Made by a program: the position numbers and the translations under genes. A stretch of 36,116 bases of DNA from assembly GCA_044341215.1 (NCBI GenBank), contig JBIISC010000010.1:1-36116 (forward strand). The letters are read 5' to 3'. Below the pieces are notes generated by a model that saw only the letters and a program-made list of their open reading frames with translations, had not been told where the DNA came from and searched no databases. Position 1 is the stretch's first letter. The number at the start of each line of letters is the position of its first letter. The stretch is from JAFMIT01 sp044341215 (GTDB lineage Bacteria; Actinomycetota; Actinomycetes; S36-B12; UBA5976). Shown here one piece after another: positions 16,195 to 24,050 of the stretch.

Positions 16195-17880
16195 TCAGGC
16201 TTCGATTACTACTGGCACAATCATTGGTCGGCGGCGATGTGCTTCATTTACCCACTTGCCAAGAATTCTTCTAGTTAGTTGTTGAAGTTGCAGTTGATCG
16301 GTCATGCCCTCACGCAACGCTGCTTCTAAACCATTTCGGACCAGGATGATGACTGGATCAAAGATTGAATCGTCTTCCGCGAATCCGCGGGCGTGAATCT
16401 CAGGGCCTACAACCACTTTCTTGGTTTGTGAATCAACTGCTACTACGCAGGAGATGAAACCTTCTTCACCCAAAATTCGACGGTCTTTAAGCGACACCTC
16501 AGAGATGTCACCAACAGATGCGCCGTCAACATAAACATATCCGCAAGGCACTGCGCCAACTATCCGCGCTTTACCATTTGCTAAATCAACGACTACGCCG
16601 TCTTCAGCTATTACAACATTTTCTGGCTTGACTCCAGACTTGATTGCTAAGTTTGCGTTTGCCCGCAAATGGCGAGGTTCTCCGTGTACTGGTAAAACAT
16701 TTTTCGGCTTCACAATATTGTATGCATATAGCAATTCACCTGATGCAGCGTGACCAGAGACATGGACTAAGGCATTACCTTTGTGAACAACCTGAGCACC
16801 CAATCGCATCAAACCATTTATCACACGATTTACTGAGTTTTCATTACCAGGAATTAAAGACGAAGCCAAAACCACTGTGTCATTTTGTGTAATCGCAATT
16901 TTGTGATCACGGCTTGCCATCCTTGAAAGCGCAGCCATCGGTTCACCTTGTGAACCAGTGCTAATCAGAACAACTCGCTTGTCAGGAATCTCTTCAATGC
17001 TGTCGTTAGAAATTAAAACACCGTTCGGGATATTCAAGTAGCCAAGTTCTTTAGCCAAATTCATGTTTCGCACCATTGACCGACCAATGAATGCAATTTG
17101 CCGGTTATGTAATACTGCAGCATCGATTACTTGTTGAATCCGATGCACATGCGATGCAAATGAAGCCACCACAATTCGACCTGGTGCTCGCGCAAATACG
17201 CGGTCAAGAACTGGGATGATGTCGCTTTCGCTCGATACAAATCCAGGGACTTCAGCATTTGTGGAATCCACCATAAACAAATCGACACCCGCGTCGCCTA
17301 AGCGAGCGAATGTGTTTAGGTCAGTGATTCGACCATCTAAAGGTAACTGGTCCATCTTGAAATCGCCAGTGTGTAAAACCACACCAGCTTTGGTTTTAAC
17401 CGCGACTGCGACGGCATCTGGAATTGAGTGGTTTACGGCAACAAACTCAAGGTCGAATTCGTCAATTGATATTTCGTCACCTTCACGCACTTCGTTTAGC
17501 TTTGGACTAATGCGATGCTCTTGTAGCTTGGCATTCAAAAAAGCTAGTGTGAGTTTGGTTCCGTAGATTGGAATGTCTACTCGATTGCGCAAAAGATAAG
17601 GAACAGCGCCAATGTGATCTTCGTGGCCATGGGTTAAAACCAAACCCACAATATCTTGCCAACGATCTTCGAGATAAGAAAAATCTGGCAGAATTAAATC
17701 AACACCAGGTTGACTTTCTTCTGGGAATAAAACTCCGCAGTCAATAATTAGAATTTTTCCATTGATTTCAAAGCAAGTCATATTTCGGCCAATTTCGCCC
17801 AGGCCACCAAGCGCAATAACGCGAAGTGTGTTGGCCGCTAGCGCTGGAGGCGCATTTAAATCAGAATGCGACAAAATCAC
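16195..17880 (-). CDS. rnj: Ribonuclease J
   Basis: A metallo-beta-lactamase/beta-CASP nuclease with 5'-3' exonuclease and endonuclease activity in RNA decay. The 561-residue length is typical. The metal-binding motif HGHEDH lies at 84-89, with VDSTNAEVPG, SFASHVHRIQQV, STGSQGEPMAALSRMA and HVSGHA beta-CASP motifs and a C-terminal domain ending in RRRPMIVPVVIEA. It starts at GTG 17880, which overlaps the dapA stop as GTGA. dapA-rnj-ftsK order is conserved in actinobacteria. With pnp in the same window it forms the core RNA-decay set. Confidence 0.96.
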   Translation of the reverse strand: MILSHSDLNAPPALAANTLRVIALGGLGEIGRNMTCFEINGKILIIDCGVLFPEESQPGVDLILPDFSYLEDRWQDIVGLVLTHGHEDHIGAVPYLLRNRVDIPIYGTKLTLAFLNAKLQEHRISPKLNEVREGDEISIDEFDLEFVAVNHSIPDAVAVAVKTKAGVVLHTGDFKMDQLPLDGRITDLNTFARLGDAGVDLFMVDSTNAEVPGFVSSESDIIPVLDRVFARAPGRIVVASFASHVHRIQQVIDAAVLHNRQIAFIGRSMVRNMNLAKELGYLNIPNGVLISNDSIEEIPDKRVVLISTGSQGEPMAALSRMASRDHKIAITQNDTVVLASSLIPGNENSVNRVINGLMRLGAQVVHKGNALVHVSGHAASGELLYAYNIVKPKNVLPVHGEPRHLRANANLAIKSGVKPENVVIAEDGVVVDLANGKARIVGAVPCGYVYVDGASVGDISEVSLKDRRILGEEGFISCVVAVDSQTKKVVVGPEIHARGFAEDDSIFDPVIILVRNGLEAALREGMTDQLQLQQLTRRILGKWVNEAHRRRPMIVPVVIEA

Positions 17881-18782
17881 AGCTGAAAGCCACCTGCTCG
17901 TAAATCGAGTTTTAGTTGATCGCGCAAGGATTGGTTTGCTGCCACAAGTGGCAATCTGAGTGCTCCGCCACCTGAGCGACCTAACAAGTCGAGTGCAGCT
18001 TTAACCATGATTGCGCCGCCGGCTTTTGTCATGATGCCAGTTGTGATTGGAACCATGTCAAGGTTTATCTGTTTTGCTTTTTCAACATCGCCAGCACGAT
18101 ATGCCGCGGCCATTGCTTGGAATCTATCAGCGACAAGATGTCCTGTAACGCTAACAAATCCGATTGCACCGACTGCTAATAACGCGAGGTTTAATCCGTC
18201 ATCACCAGAGTAATAAGGCAAACCAGTTGCCTTCATTACTTGCTGTGCAGCAAATGGGTCAGCTTTAGCATCTTTGTTGGCAACAATCCGCGGATGTTCG
18301 GCAAGTTTGATTAATGATTCAGTTGTGATCTGAATACCAGCACGACCAGGAATGTCATATGTCATTACACCTAAGTCGGTTGCGTCAGCTACAGCTTGGA
18401 AATGTGCGACGACACCTTCTTGTGGTGGTTTGTTGTAATAAGGGCAAACAACTAGCAAACCATTTGCGCCAGCTTTCTGCGCATCTTTTGCATGTTGCAC
18501 AGAGTCGGCAGTGTCGTTATTGCCAACACCAGCAACCACATGAATTGAATCACCAACTGCTTCGCGGACAACTTTCACAAGTTGGGCTTTTTCTTCTGGT
18601 GCTGTGGTTGGAGCTTCACCAGTGGTGCCGTTTACGACAATGCCGTCATTGCCTAGTTTTACTAAATCAATAGCGAGGGCAGCTGCTTGGTCAAAGTCGA
18701 TCTCCAAATTAGCCTTGAAAGGTGTGACCATCGCTGTGAGCATGGTGCCGAATGGCATTTCCTTTGTTGATTTTGGAGACAT
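17877..18782 (-). CDS. dapA: 4-hydroxy-tetrahydrodipicolinate synthase
   Basis: It condenses pyruvate with aspartate semialdehyde, the committed step to diaminopimelate and lysine. The 301-residue TIM-barrel protein has the substrate loop NGTTGE (51-56), the catalytic Tyr142 in MTYDIPGRAG and the Schiff-base Lys170 in IVANKDAKAD. ATG 18782 is preceded by AAGAGG at 6 nt. It lies 9 bp after thyX and overlaps rnj. No lysine riboswitch or leader was seen before it. Confidence 0.96.
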   Translation of the reverse strand: MSPKSTKEMPFGTMLTAMVTPFKANLEIDFDQAAALAIDLVKLGNDGIVVNGTTGEAPTTAPEEKAQLVKVVREAVGDSIHVVAGVGNNDTADSVQHAKDAQKAGANGLLVVCPYYNKPPQEGVVAHFQAVADATDLGVMTYDIPGRAGIQITTESLIKLAEHPRIVANKDAKADPFAAQQVMKATGLPYYSGDDGLNLALLAVGAIGFVSVTGHLVADRFQAMAAAYRAGDVEKAKQINLDMVPITTGIMTKAGGAIMVKAALDLLGRSGGGALRLPLVAANQSLRDQLKLDLRAGGFQL

Positions 18783-18791
18783 AAATACCTC

Positions 18792-19514
18792 TTAAGGTGC
18801 TACTCGACCGTTTTTAACGAATGCCGCATGCGTGATTGGCATAAGTTTTGACCATTCTGCTTCGTACTTCTCGCCCACCATCTCGATTTCTCGTTGTGGG
18901 AATGAAGGGTACTTACTGTCATCGCTCTTTGTGCGAAGCGACAAGAAGTTCATCATTGCACGAGCATTCATTGTGACATAAGCGCTTGAGTAAATTGTTA
19001 AAGGCAAGACGATGCGAGCAACTTCACGCGCAACTCCAGCATCTAGCATTTTTTGGTAAGCGTCGTAGGCAGTTTCACATGCTCGCTTAGTTTCTTCAGT
19101 AACAATGTCGAATTGCTCTTTAGTTCCTTCGACAAATTCATACGCACCTGGTTTACCAATCTGAACCAAGCGACGTTCTACTGAAGGTGTGTAAAAAACT
19201 GGTTCAAGAACTTTGTATCTTCCACTTTCTTCGTTGTAAGAAGCGATGCGGTGTCGGAAGTGTTCGCGCCACATGAATATCGGTGCTTGAACGAAAAATG
19301 TCATTGAGGAGTGCTCAAATGGGCTACCGTGGCGGTCGCGCATGAGGTAATCGATTAAGCCTCGCGAACGTTCAGGATCTGTTGCAACATCATCCAGGCT
19401 TTGTTCGCCTTTAGTTGATACTCGAGCCGCCCAAATCACATCTTCATCAGATGCGGCCGCCTTCACAAGTTCAACAGTTACATCACTTCTAAATCTAATT
19501 TGTTCGCTAGTCAC
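18792..19514 (-). CDS. thyX: Flavin-dependent thymidylate synthase
   Basis: It makes dTMP from dUMP with methylene-THF, FAD and NADPH, releasing THF rather than dihydrofolate. The 240-residue protein has the ThyX signature RHRIASYNEESGRY at 87-100, with Arg87, His88, Arg89, Ser92 and Arg99 in place. GTG 19514 is chosen because AGGAGG lies 8 nt upstream. It heads the thyX-dapA-rnj operon. Methylene-THF could come from the FolD encoded in this window. Confidence 0.97.
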   Translation of the reverse strand: MTSEQIRFRSDVTVELVKAAASDEDVIWAARVSTKGEQSLDDVATDPERSRGLIDYLMRDRHGSPFEHSSMTFFVQAPIFMWREHFRHRIASYNEESGRYKVLEPVFYTPSVERRLVQIGKPGAYEFVEGTKEQFDIVTEETKRACETAYDAYQKMLDAGVAREVARIVLPLTIYSSAYVTMNARAMMNFLSLRTKSDDSKYPSFPQREIEMVGEKYEAEWSKLMPITHAAFVKNGRVAP

Positions 19515-19727
19515 GGGTATTTCCTCCTAGAGCCAAGCCTACCCGTGAGCCTTAGCGAACCCTCGTAGTCCTGCGCCGTGGTTCGAGGCAGATCGGGAAC
19601 TATGGAAGTAAATGTGATTGGGGCAAGCGAGAAGCAATCGTGACGGGCTTGTGAGGGAAACGAGAGGAACGGTGAGTTAAGTGCATCCACTGTGAACAAT
19701 CACAGTAATAACCGAGGGGAGGAAACA
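19515..19727. other. 213-bp divergent noncoding region between thyX and response regulator
   Basis: This is the longest noncoding stretch here, and it is visibly richer in G and C than neighbouring gaps. It must hold the thyX promoter (minus) and the regulator promoter (plus). It contains the thyX Shine-Dalgarno, an 18-bp dyad at 19689-19706 and the GGGGAGG ribosome-binding site of the regulator. I could not fit a tRNA, known riboswitch or convincing -35/-10 pair. Confidence 0.6.
19689..19706 (+). promoter_or_regulatory. Dyad upstream of response regulator
   Basis: ACTGTGA and TCACAGT form perfect 7-bp arms separated by ACAA, ending 21 nt before the regulator ATG and a few bases before its ribosome-binding site. 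It could be an operator (autoregulation) or a short leader hairpin. It resembles a CRP half-site pair, but the 4-nt spacer is shorter than the usual 6. Confidence 0.45.
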
Positions 19728-20420
19728 ATGCCACTATCCGTATTTGTAATTGCAGACAGCCCAGCTCAACAGCGCGATGTTTGTAAAATCTACGACACTG
19801 CAGGATTTCGGACATATAGCCACCAAGAAAATCAAAATCCAATAAACGCCCTTTACCAAGCTCAACCAGATGTCGTCGTGATGGCAACTGAGAATGGGAT
19901 TGGAAATGCATTGGCAATCTGTCAACAAGTTAGGGCCCAATTGGATGTGCCCGTTATTGTTTCACCGAAGTATCATGATGAAGTAGAAGAAATTAGTTGC
20001 CTTTCAGCTGGCGCCGATGATTACATTGCAAGAGATCGCAATCAACGTATTTTGGTAACTCGAACCACTGCTGTTATAGGCAGAGAAAAAGCCAGGTTGA
20101 ATCCAGTAAGAAATGTACTGGTGCATAAAGACCTAAAAGTTAGCATCGATAATCGCCTGACAATGATTGGTGAGCGAATTTTGGACTTAACGCGAACCGA
20201 ATTTGAACTGTTGGTGATTTTGATGCACAACAAACACAGAGTTGTTAACCGCCAAGAACTACTAGACCGCGTCTGGGGAACTTGGTTTGGTGACGACCAT
20301 TTATTGGAAGTGCATATTTCTAGATTGCGCCGCAAGATTGAGATTAACGGTGGGCCTCGAATCGCCATTGCTGTGCGCGGAGTTGGGTATCGGCTAGATG
20401 TTGGCCATATTCCTATCTAG
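19728..20420 (+). CDS. Orphan OmpR-type response regulator with degenerate receiver
   Basis: A 230-residue protein with an N-terminal receiver-like domain (about 3-115) and a C-terminal winged-helix DNA-binding domain (about 130-226; TEFELLVILM, HLLEVHISRLRRKI, VRGVGYRLD). The receiver has lost key residues: the expected phospho-acceptor aspartate aligns with Ala53 (PDVVVMATEN), one N-terminal acid is Ala9 (VIADSP), and the conserved lysine aligns with Arg102. AGADDYI is retained. No histidine kinase is adjacent. ATG 19728 follows GGGGAGGAAACA. It probably acts without phosphorylation. azlCD begin 39 bp downstream on the same strand, so regulation of azlCD is possible. Confidence 0.88.
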   Translation: MPLSVFVIADSPAQQRDVCKIYDTAGFRTYSHQENQNPINALYQAQPDVVVMATENGIGNALAICQQVRAQLDVPVIVSPKYHDEVEEISCLSAGADDYIARDRNQRILVTRTTAVIGREKARLNPVRNVLVHKDLKVSIDNRLTMIGERILDLTRTEFELLVILMHNKHRVVNRQELLDRVWGTWFGDDHLLEVHISRLRRKIEINGGPRIAIAVRGVGYRLDVGHIPI

Positions 20421-20447
20421 AACAAATAATTAAACAAACAGCCGAAC

Positions 20448-20453
20448 TATGCT
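20448..20453 (+). promoter_or_regulatory. Candidate -10 element for leaderless azlC
   Basis: TATGCT ends 6 nt before the azlC ATG, which has no Shine-Dalgarno, matching the leaderless geometry seen at miaB, dapF and the GT4 gene. It implies azlCD can be transcribed separately from the regulator. Confidence 0.45.
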
Positions 20454-20459
20454 TTCGCC

Positions 20460-21164
20460 ATGTTCTTTTCAGATGAACCGATAATCACTCGTCGAAAAAT
20501 CATTCGCGATGCGGTTGGAATTGGTCTTGGAACAGCAACCTACGGATTGTCGTTTGGTGCTTTGGGGATTGCAACTGGTTTGTCTTTGATTGAAACCCAG
20601 TTGCTATCTCTAATCATGTTTACTGGCGCTTCCCAATTCGCACTAGTTGGCACACTTGCAGCGGGTGGTGGTGCAATCTCTGCAGTTTCTGCCGCTTCCC
20701 TACTCGGTGTGCGCAACCTTGCTTATGCTGTGAGGAATAACACTTTACTAAAACCTCACGGCCTGCAAAGAATACTTGGAGCACAATTCACTATCGACGA
20801 ATCAACTGCAATGGCACTTGGGCATGAAAAAGGAGTTGACGGCGAAGCTGGAGCGAAGTTTGCATTTTGGGCAACCGGAACTAGCGTTTTTGTTTTCTGG
20901 AATATCGCAACATTTTTAGGTGCAATCGCAATTTCACTTGTGGGAAATCCGAACACCCTTGGTTTAGATGCCGCAATCGCAGCCGGATTCATAGCTTTGC
21001 TGTGGCCGCAAATTAACAGCAAGTTCACTTTGCTAGTGGCCGTCATCAGTGCAGTAGTAGCAATAGTAGCCATTCCTCTTGTGCAACCAGGTATTCCGAT
21101 CTTGCTTGCTGGGTTTGTTGCAGCGATTTTGGCTTGGGTTAAGGCGATGAAGAACAATGACTGA
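20460..21164 (+). CDS. azlC: AzlC family branched-chain amino acid exporter, large subunit
   Basis: AzlC with AzlD forms a membrane exporter for branched-chain amino acids (BrnFE/YgaZH type). The 234-residue protein is highly hydrophobic, with several predicted spans and family segments YGLSFGALGIATGLS, MFTGASQFALVGTLA, RNLAYAVRNN and FTIDESTAMA. ATG 20460 lacks a ribosome-binding site, but TATGCT lies 6 nt upstream. The 3' end overlaps azlD by 8 bp. Together with the preceding regulator it interrupts the usual dapB-thyX neighbourhood. Substrate specificity cannot be read from sequence. Confidence 0.92.
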   Translation: MFFSDEPIITRRKIIRDAVGIGLGTATYGLSFGALGIATGLSLIETQLLSLIMFTGASQFALVGTLAAGGGAISAVSAASLLGVRNLAYAVRNNTLLKPHGLQRILGAQFTIDESTAMALGHEKGVDGEAGAKFAFWATGTSVFVFWNIATFLGAIAISLVGNPNTLGLDAAIAAGFIALLWPQINSKFTLLVAVISAVVAIVAIPLVQPGIPILLAGFVAAILAWVKAMKNND

Positions 21165-21474
21165 ATTCTTCTGGCCAGTAATTATCGCTTCATTAATTGC
21201 GTTCGCATTGAAGTTTGCAGGATTTCTAGTTCCCCGCGCGATATTGGAACATGATTTATTTAGGAAGATTATTCCGATACTTCCAATCGGCATGTTGTCA
21301 GGTCTTATCGCTGTGCAAGTTTTAGCGGAGAAACAAACAATTGTTTTTGATGGTCGACTAATTGGCGTTGCGGTTGGTATCTTCGCTTTAGTAATGAGAG
21401 CGCCATTTATCGTCGTTGTAGTACTTGCGGCATTTGTTACCGCAATTGGCAGAGCAAAAGGCTTGTGGATTTAG
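21157..21474 (+). CDS. azlD: AzlD family branched-chain amino acid exporter, small subunit
   Basis: The 105-residue protein has about four hydrophobic helices (near 4-25, 37-58, 66-82 and 84-100) and a conserved LVPRAILEHDLFRKIIPILP segment, as in AzlD/BrnE. It overlaps azlC by 8 bp, consistent with an obligate two-subunit exporter made in equal amounts. The stop overlaps the convergent downstream gene by 4 bp, and an inverted repeat begins right after its stop codon. Confidence 0.9.
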   Translation: MTEFFWPVIIASLIAFALKFAGFLVPRAILEHDLFRKIIPILPIGMLSGLIAVQVLAEKQTIVFDGRLIGVAVGIFALVMRAPFIVVVVLAAFVTAIGRAKGLWI

Positions 21475-21914
21475 AAAGCTGAACGGAAAAGTTTTTCAGC
21501 TTTGCGCATTGCCTCACGTGCTCGTTTTCTATCACGAGATTCATCATATGCAAGAGCGACTCGAAACCAAGCTCGCCATGAATCCGGATTTTGTTCTACC
21601 TCTTTTGAAACAGTTGTGAATCGCAGATCTGCTGCTTCCTTTTCGGTTTGACCGGATGTGGTGTGAGGCAAATCATCTGGCAGCAATTCTTGTTCCGCCT
21701 CAAGGACGGACGACATCTGCGAAATATGAAGACCGAAAAGGATTTCACGGATAATTAGTAAAGCCGAGATAGAAACCACAACAAGGATTGATATTGAAAA
21801 TGCGAAAGCTAGTGGTGAATTTTTTTCACCTATTTGCTGAGCTCGTACTGAACTAATGGCCAAGTATCCAAGGCACGCGGCTGAAATTGCCACGACTGCA
21901 ATTTTGCTCTTCAC
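21471..21914 (-). CDS. Small membrane protein with TPR-like C-terminus, unknown function
   Basis: I do not recognise a named family. The 147-residue protein has two hydrophobic helices (about 5-23 and 35-58). The C-terminal half is a charged helical segment (about 100-145) including NPDSWRAWFRVALAYDESRD and a second helix RKRAREAMRKAEKLF, which looks like one or two tetratricopeptide units. It starts at GTG 21914, 2 nt after the dapB stop, and so is probably co-transcribed with pnp, the M16 protease and dapB. Likely a membrane-tethered protein-interaction module. Its 3' end overlaps azlD. Confidence 0.75.
   Translation of the reverse strand: MKSKIAVVAISAACLGYLAISSVRAQQIGEKNSPLAFAFSISILVVVSISALLIIREILFGLHISQMSSVLEAEQELLPDDLPHTTSGQTEKEAADLRFTTVSKEVEQNPDSWRAWFRVALAYDESRDRKRAREAMRKAEKLFRSAF
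21475..21503 (+). terminator. Inverted repeat immediately after azlD stop
   Basis: AAAGCTGAA (21475-21483) and TTCAGCTTT (21495-21503) are perfect 9-bp arms around an 11-nt loop, starting directly after the azlD TAG. There is no U-tract beyond the last three T of the arm. It lies in the coding 3' end of the convergent membrane-protein gene. Confidence 0.5.
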
Positions 21915-21916
21915 GG

Positions 21917-22666
21917 TTATTTAAGACCGAGGTACTTGTCTAGTCCAATAGTTAACCCAGGATGTTCGAACACTCCTCGCACACCTGCAAGAACTCCGGG
22001 CATGTATGCGCTTCGATCAAAGGAATCATGGCGGATCGTGAAGAGTTCGCCGGTGTCACCGAAGATTACTTCTTGATGTGCAACGAGCCCACGAAGTCGA
22101 ACTGAATGAATTGGAACGCCCTCAACACTTACGCCTCGAGCGTCCATGTATTTTGCTTCAGTTGCGTCTGGTTGCGCTGGCATCTTTGCAGACTTTCTCG
22201 CATTAGCGATGGCTTTTGCTGTGTGAACCGATGTTCCTGAAGGTGCATCAATTTTGTCTGGGTGATGGAGTTCAACAATTTCAACTGATTCAAAGAATCG
22301 AGTTGCTTCGCTTGCAAAACGTGTCATCAAGATTGCACCAATGCTGAAGTTAGGTGCAATCAATATTCCAGTTTTAGGACTTTCGGTTGACCACTTTTGA
22401 ACCTGTGCAATTCGCTCATCAGTAAAGCCAGTGGTGCCAACAACTGCATGAACACCATTTTGAATCAGCCAATCAAGGTGGTTCATAACTACATCTGGAG
22501 TTGTGAAATCCACAACTACGTTTGCACCTTCGCTAGCTAAAGTTGAAACCACATCACCAGCATCAAGCGCGGCCACTAGTTTCATATCTGGAGCTTCGCT
22601 AATTGCTTTACAAACAGCAGCGCCCATTCGGCCCTTTGCGCCGAGCACACCCACACGTAGGACCAT
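21917..22666 (-). CDS. dapB: 4-hydroxy-tetrahydrodipicolinate reductase
   Basis: It reduces the DapA product with NAD(P)H in the diaminopimelate/lysine pathway. The 249-residue protein has the dinucleotide-binding GAKGRMG at 9-15, VVDFTTPD (51-58), VGTTGF (76-81), IAPNFSIGA (103-111), the catalytic ELHHPDKIDAPSGT (132-145, His134/His135 and Lys138) and a conserved ending. ATG 22666 lies 1 nt after the M16 protease stop. pnp-M16-dapB order is typical of actinobacteria. Confidence 0.97.
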   Translation of the reverse strand: MVLRVGVLGAKGRMGAAVCKAISEAPDMKLVAALDAGDVVSTLASEGANVVVDFTTPDVVMNHLDWLIQNGVHAVVGTTGFTDERIAQVQKWSTESPKTGILIAPNFSIGAILMTRFASEATRFFESVEIVELHHPDKIDAPSGTSVHTAKAIANARKSAKMPAQPDATEAKYMDARGVSVEGVPIHSVRLRGLVAHQEVIFGDTGELFTIRHDSFDRSAYMPGVLAGVRGVFEHPGLTIGLDKYLGLK

Positions 22667-22667
22667 G

Positions 22668-24050
22668 TCAGGTCACCTTTCGCTTGATTGAGGACTGGAA
22701 TTCTCTAACAGACTTGTAAGGACCTGCAACACCCAAGATTGGTTTTTGAGTGAATAGATAGTCAATTGCTTGATGGATTTCTTCACTTGTCACTGCATCA
22801 ACTCGCTGCAATATTTGATCTACCGGCGGTAATTCGCCGGTAATAAGTTCAGCTTTTGCAATTCGAGTCATGCGACTGGTGGTGTCCTCTTGACCTAAGA
22901 CCAGGCCGCCGCGCAATTGGCCTTTGCCGCGCTGAATTTCGGAGTCTGAAATGCCGTGTTTTAAAAGATCGCTCAGAGTTGTTTCAATTACTTCAACAGC
23001 TTGACCCATTTTTTTAGGCGTCGAGCCAGTGTAGATTCCAAAATAACCTGTGTCAGCAAAACTATTTAGAAATGAATAAACCGTGTAGGCAAGGCCACGT
23101 TTTTCGCGCACCTCTTGGAACAATCGCGATGACATTCCACTACCAAGTACTGAGTTCATTACTCCGACTGCATATCGTCGCGAATCAGCCCGTGCGAATG
23201 CTGGAACTCCCCAGACCAAATGTGCTTGCTCAGTATCTCGAGTTACTAACTTGATTTGAGTTTGCGGGGTAAAGCTCTTTCGCGACTTGCGGCGTTCGCT
23301 TGGAAGTGTATTGCCGGCAAGCTTAGGTTTAAAACCTTTCTTAACTGCTGCTACAACTTCGGCATGGTCAATTGCCCCAGCCACAGAAATCACTAAATGA
23401 TTTGGTTTGTAGTGGTTCTTGTAAAACTTCCAAACGCTGTCACGTTGTGCAGCTTTAATTGTTTTAACAGTTCCAAGAATTGGTCGACCTAAATCTGAAT
23501 CGCCAAACAGCGCTTTGTTGAATGCTTCATGCGCATTATCTGCGTAGTCATCTTCATACTTAGCAATTTCTTCCAAGATAACTTTTTGTTCCTGTTTGAA
23601 ATCTGCTGGTGTGATAATTGAGTTTGTCAGCATGTCCGAAAGGATTTCAATACCAAGCGCCATGTCTTGATCTAATACCTTCACGTAGTAGCAGGTGTAT
23701 TCCTTACTAGTGAAAGCGTTCATCTCACCACCAACCGAATCAATTGGTGACGAAATATCTAATGCATTTCTTGTGTGAGTACCTTTAAAAAGTAAATGCT
23801 CTAGGAAATGTGCAGAGCCAGCCATCTCAGGTGTTTCATCGCGGGAACCAACCCCAGCCCACATGCCGATTGCTACTGAGCGCACACCAGGAATGTATTC
23901 AGTAATTACGCGCAAACCACCTGGCAAAACTGTCCGTTTAACAACCGAACCATCTTCATTTTTTTGCAGGACCGTTGTCGAACCAATCTTCTGCAAACGC
24001 GCAGAAGGCAGGGGTGAATCCCCTGCCTTCTGTCGCTTATTAGAACTCAT
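22668..24050 (-). CDS. M16 family zinc metallopeptidase (PepR/PqqL-like)
   Basis: A pitrilysin-type peptidase resembling the mitochondrial processing peptidase beta subunit, consistently encoded after pnp in actinobacteria. Physiological substrates are not established. The 460-residue protein has the inverted zinc motif HFLEH at 81-85 and downstream acidic ligand candidates Glu160/Glu161 in VILEEIAKYEDD, so it should be catalytically active. A C-terminal M16 domain follows, with GSGMSSRLFQEVREKRGLAY. ATG 24050 overlaps the pnp stop by one base. Codons about 7-17 form a 13-bp perfect hairpin in the mRNA. The N-terminal 35 residues are variable in this family, so a later start is conceivable. 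Confidence 0.93.
   Translation of the reverse strand: MSSNKRQKAGDSPLPSARLQKIGSTTVLQKNEDGSVVKRTVLPGGLRVITEYIPGVRSVAIGMWAGVGSRDETPEMAGSAHFLEHLLFKGTHTRNALDISSPIDSVGGEMNAFTSKEYTCYYVKVLDQDMALGIEILSDMLTNSIITPADFKQEQKVILEEIAKYEDDYADNAHEAFNKALFGDSDLGRPILGTVKTIKAAQRDSVWKFYKNHYKPNHLVISVAGAIDHAEVVAAVKKGFKPKLAGNTLPSERRKSRKSFTPQTQIKLVTRDTEQAHLVWGVPAFARADSRRYAVGVMNSVLGSGMSSRLFQEVREKRGLAYTVYSFLNSFADTGYFGIYTGSTPKKMGQAVEVIETTLSDLLKHGISDSEIQRGKGQLRGGLVLGQEDTTSRMTRIAKAELITGELPPVDQILQRVDAVTSEEIHQAIDYLFTQKPILGVAGPYKSVREFQSSIKRKVT
24002..24032 (-). repeat. Perfect 13-bp inverted repeat at pnp/M16 protease junction
   Basis: CAGAAGGCAGGGG (24002-24014) and CCCCTGCCTTCTG (24020-24032) are exact complements around a 5-nt loop. 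The hairpin starts about 18 nt after the M16 start codon and 17 nt after the pnp stop. It has no U-tract. It could stabilise the pnp mRNA 3' end, lower M16 translation or guide RNase processing. Confidence 0.85.

Noticed and set aside
18783..18791. Lysine or folate riboswitch near dapA, dapB, thyX or folD
   Set aside because: The gaps before these genes are too short or lack recognisable conserved aptamer segments.
19570..19600. GGTTCGAGGC resembling a tRNA T-loop
   Set aside because: The flanking bases do not form a T-stem, and no acceptor or anticodon arm can be built on either strand.
19689..19706. CRP-type operator
   Set aside because: The TGTGA/TCACA halves are spaced by 4 nt rather than 6, so I list it only as a dyad of unknown binding partner.
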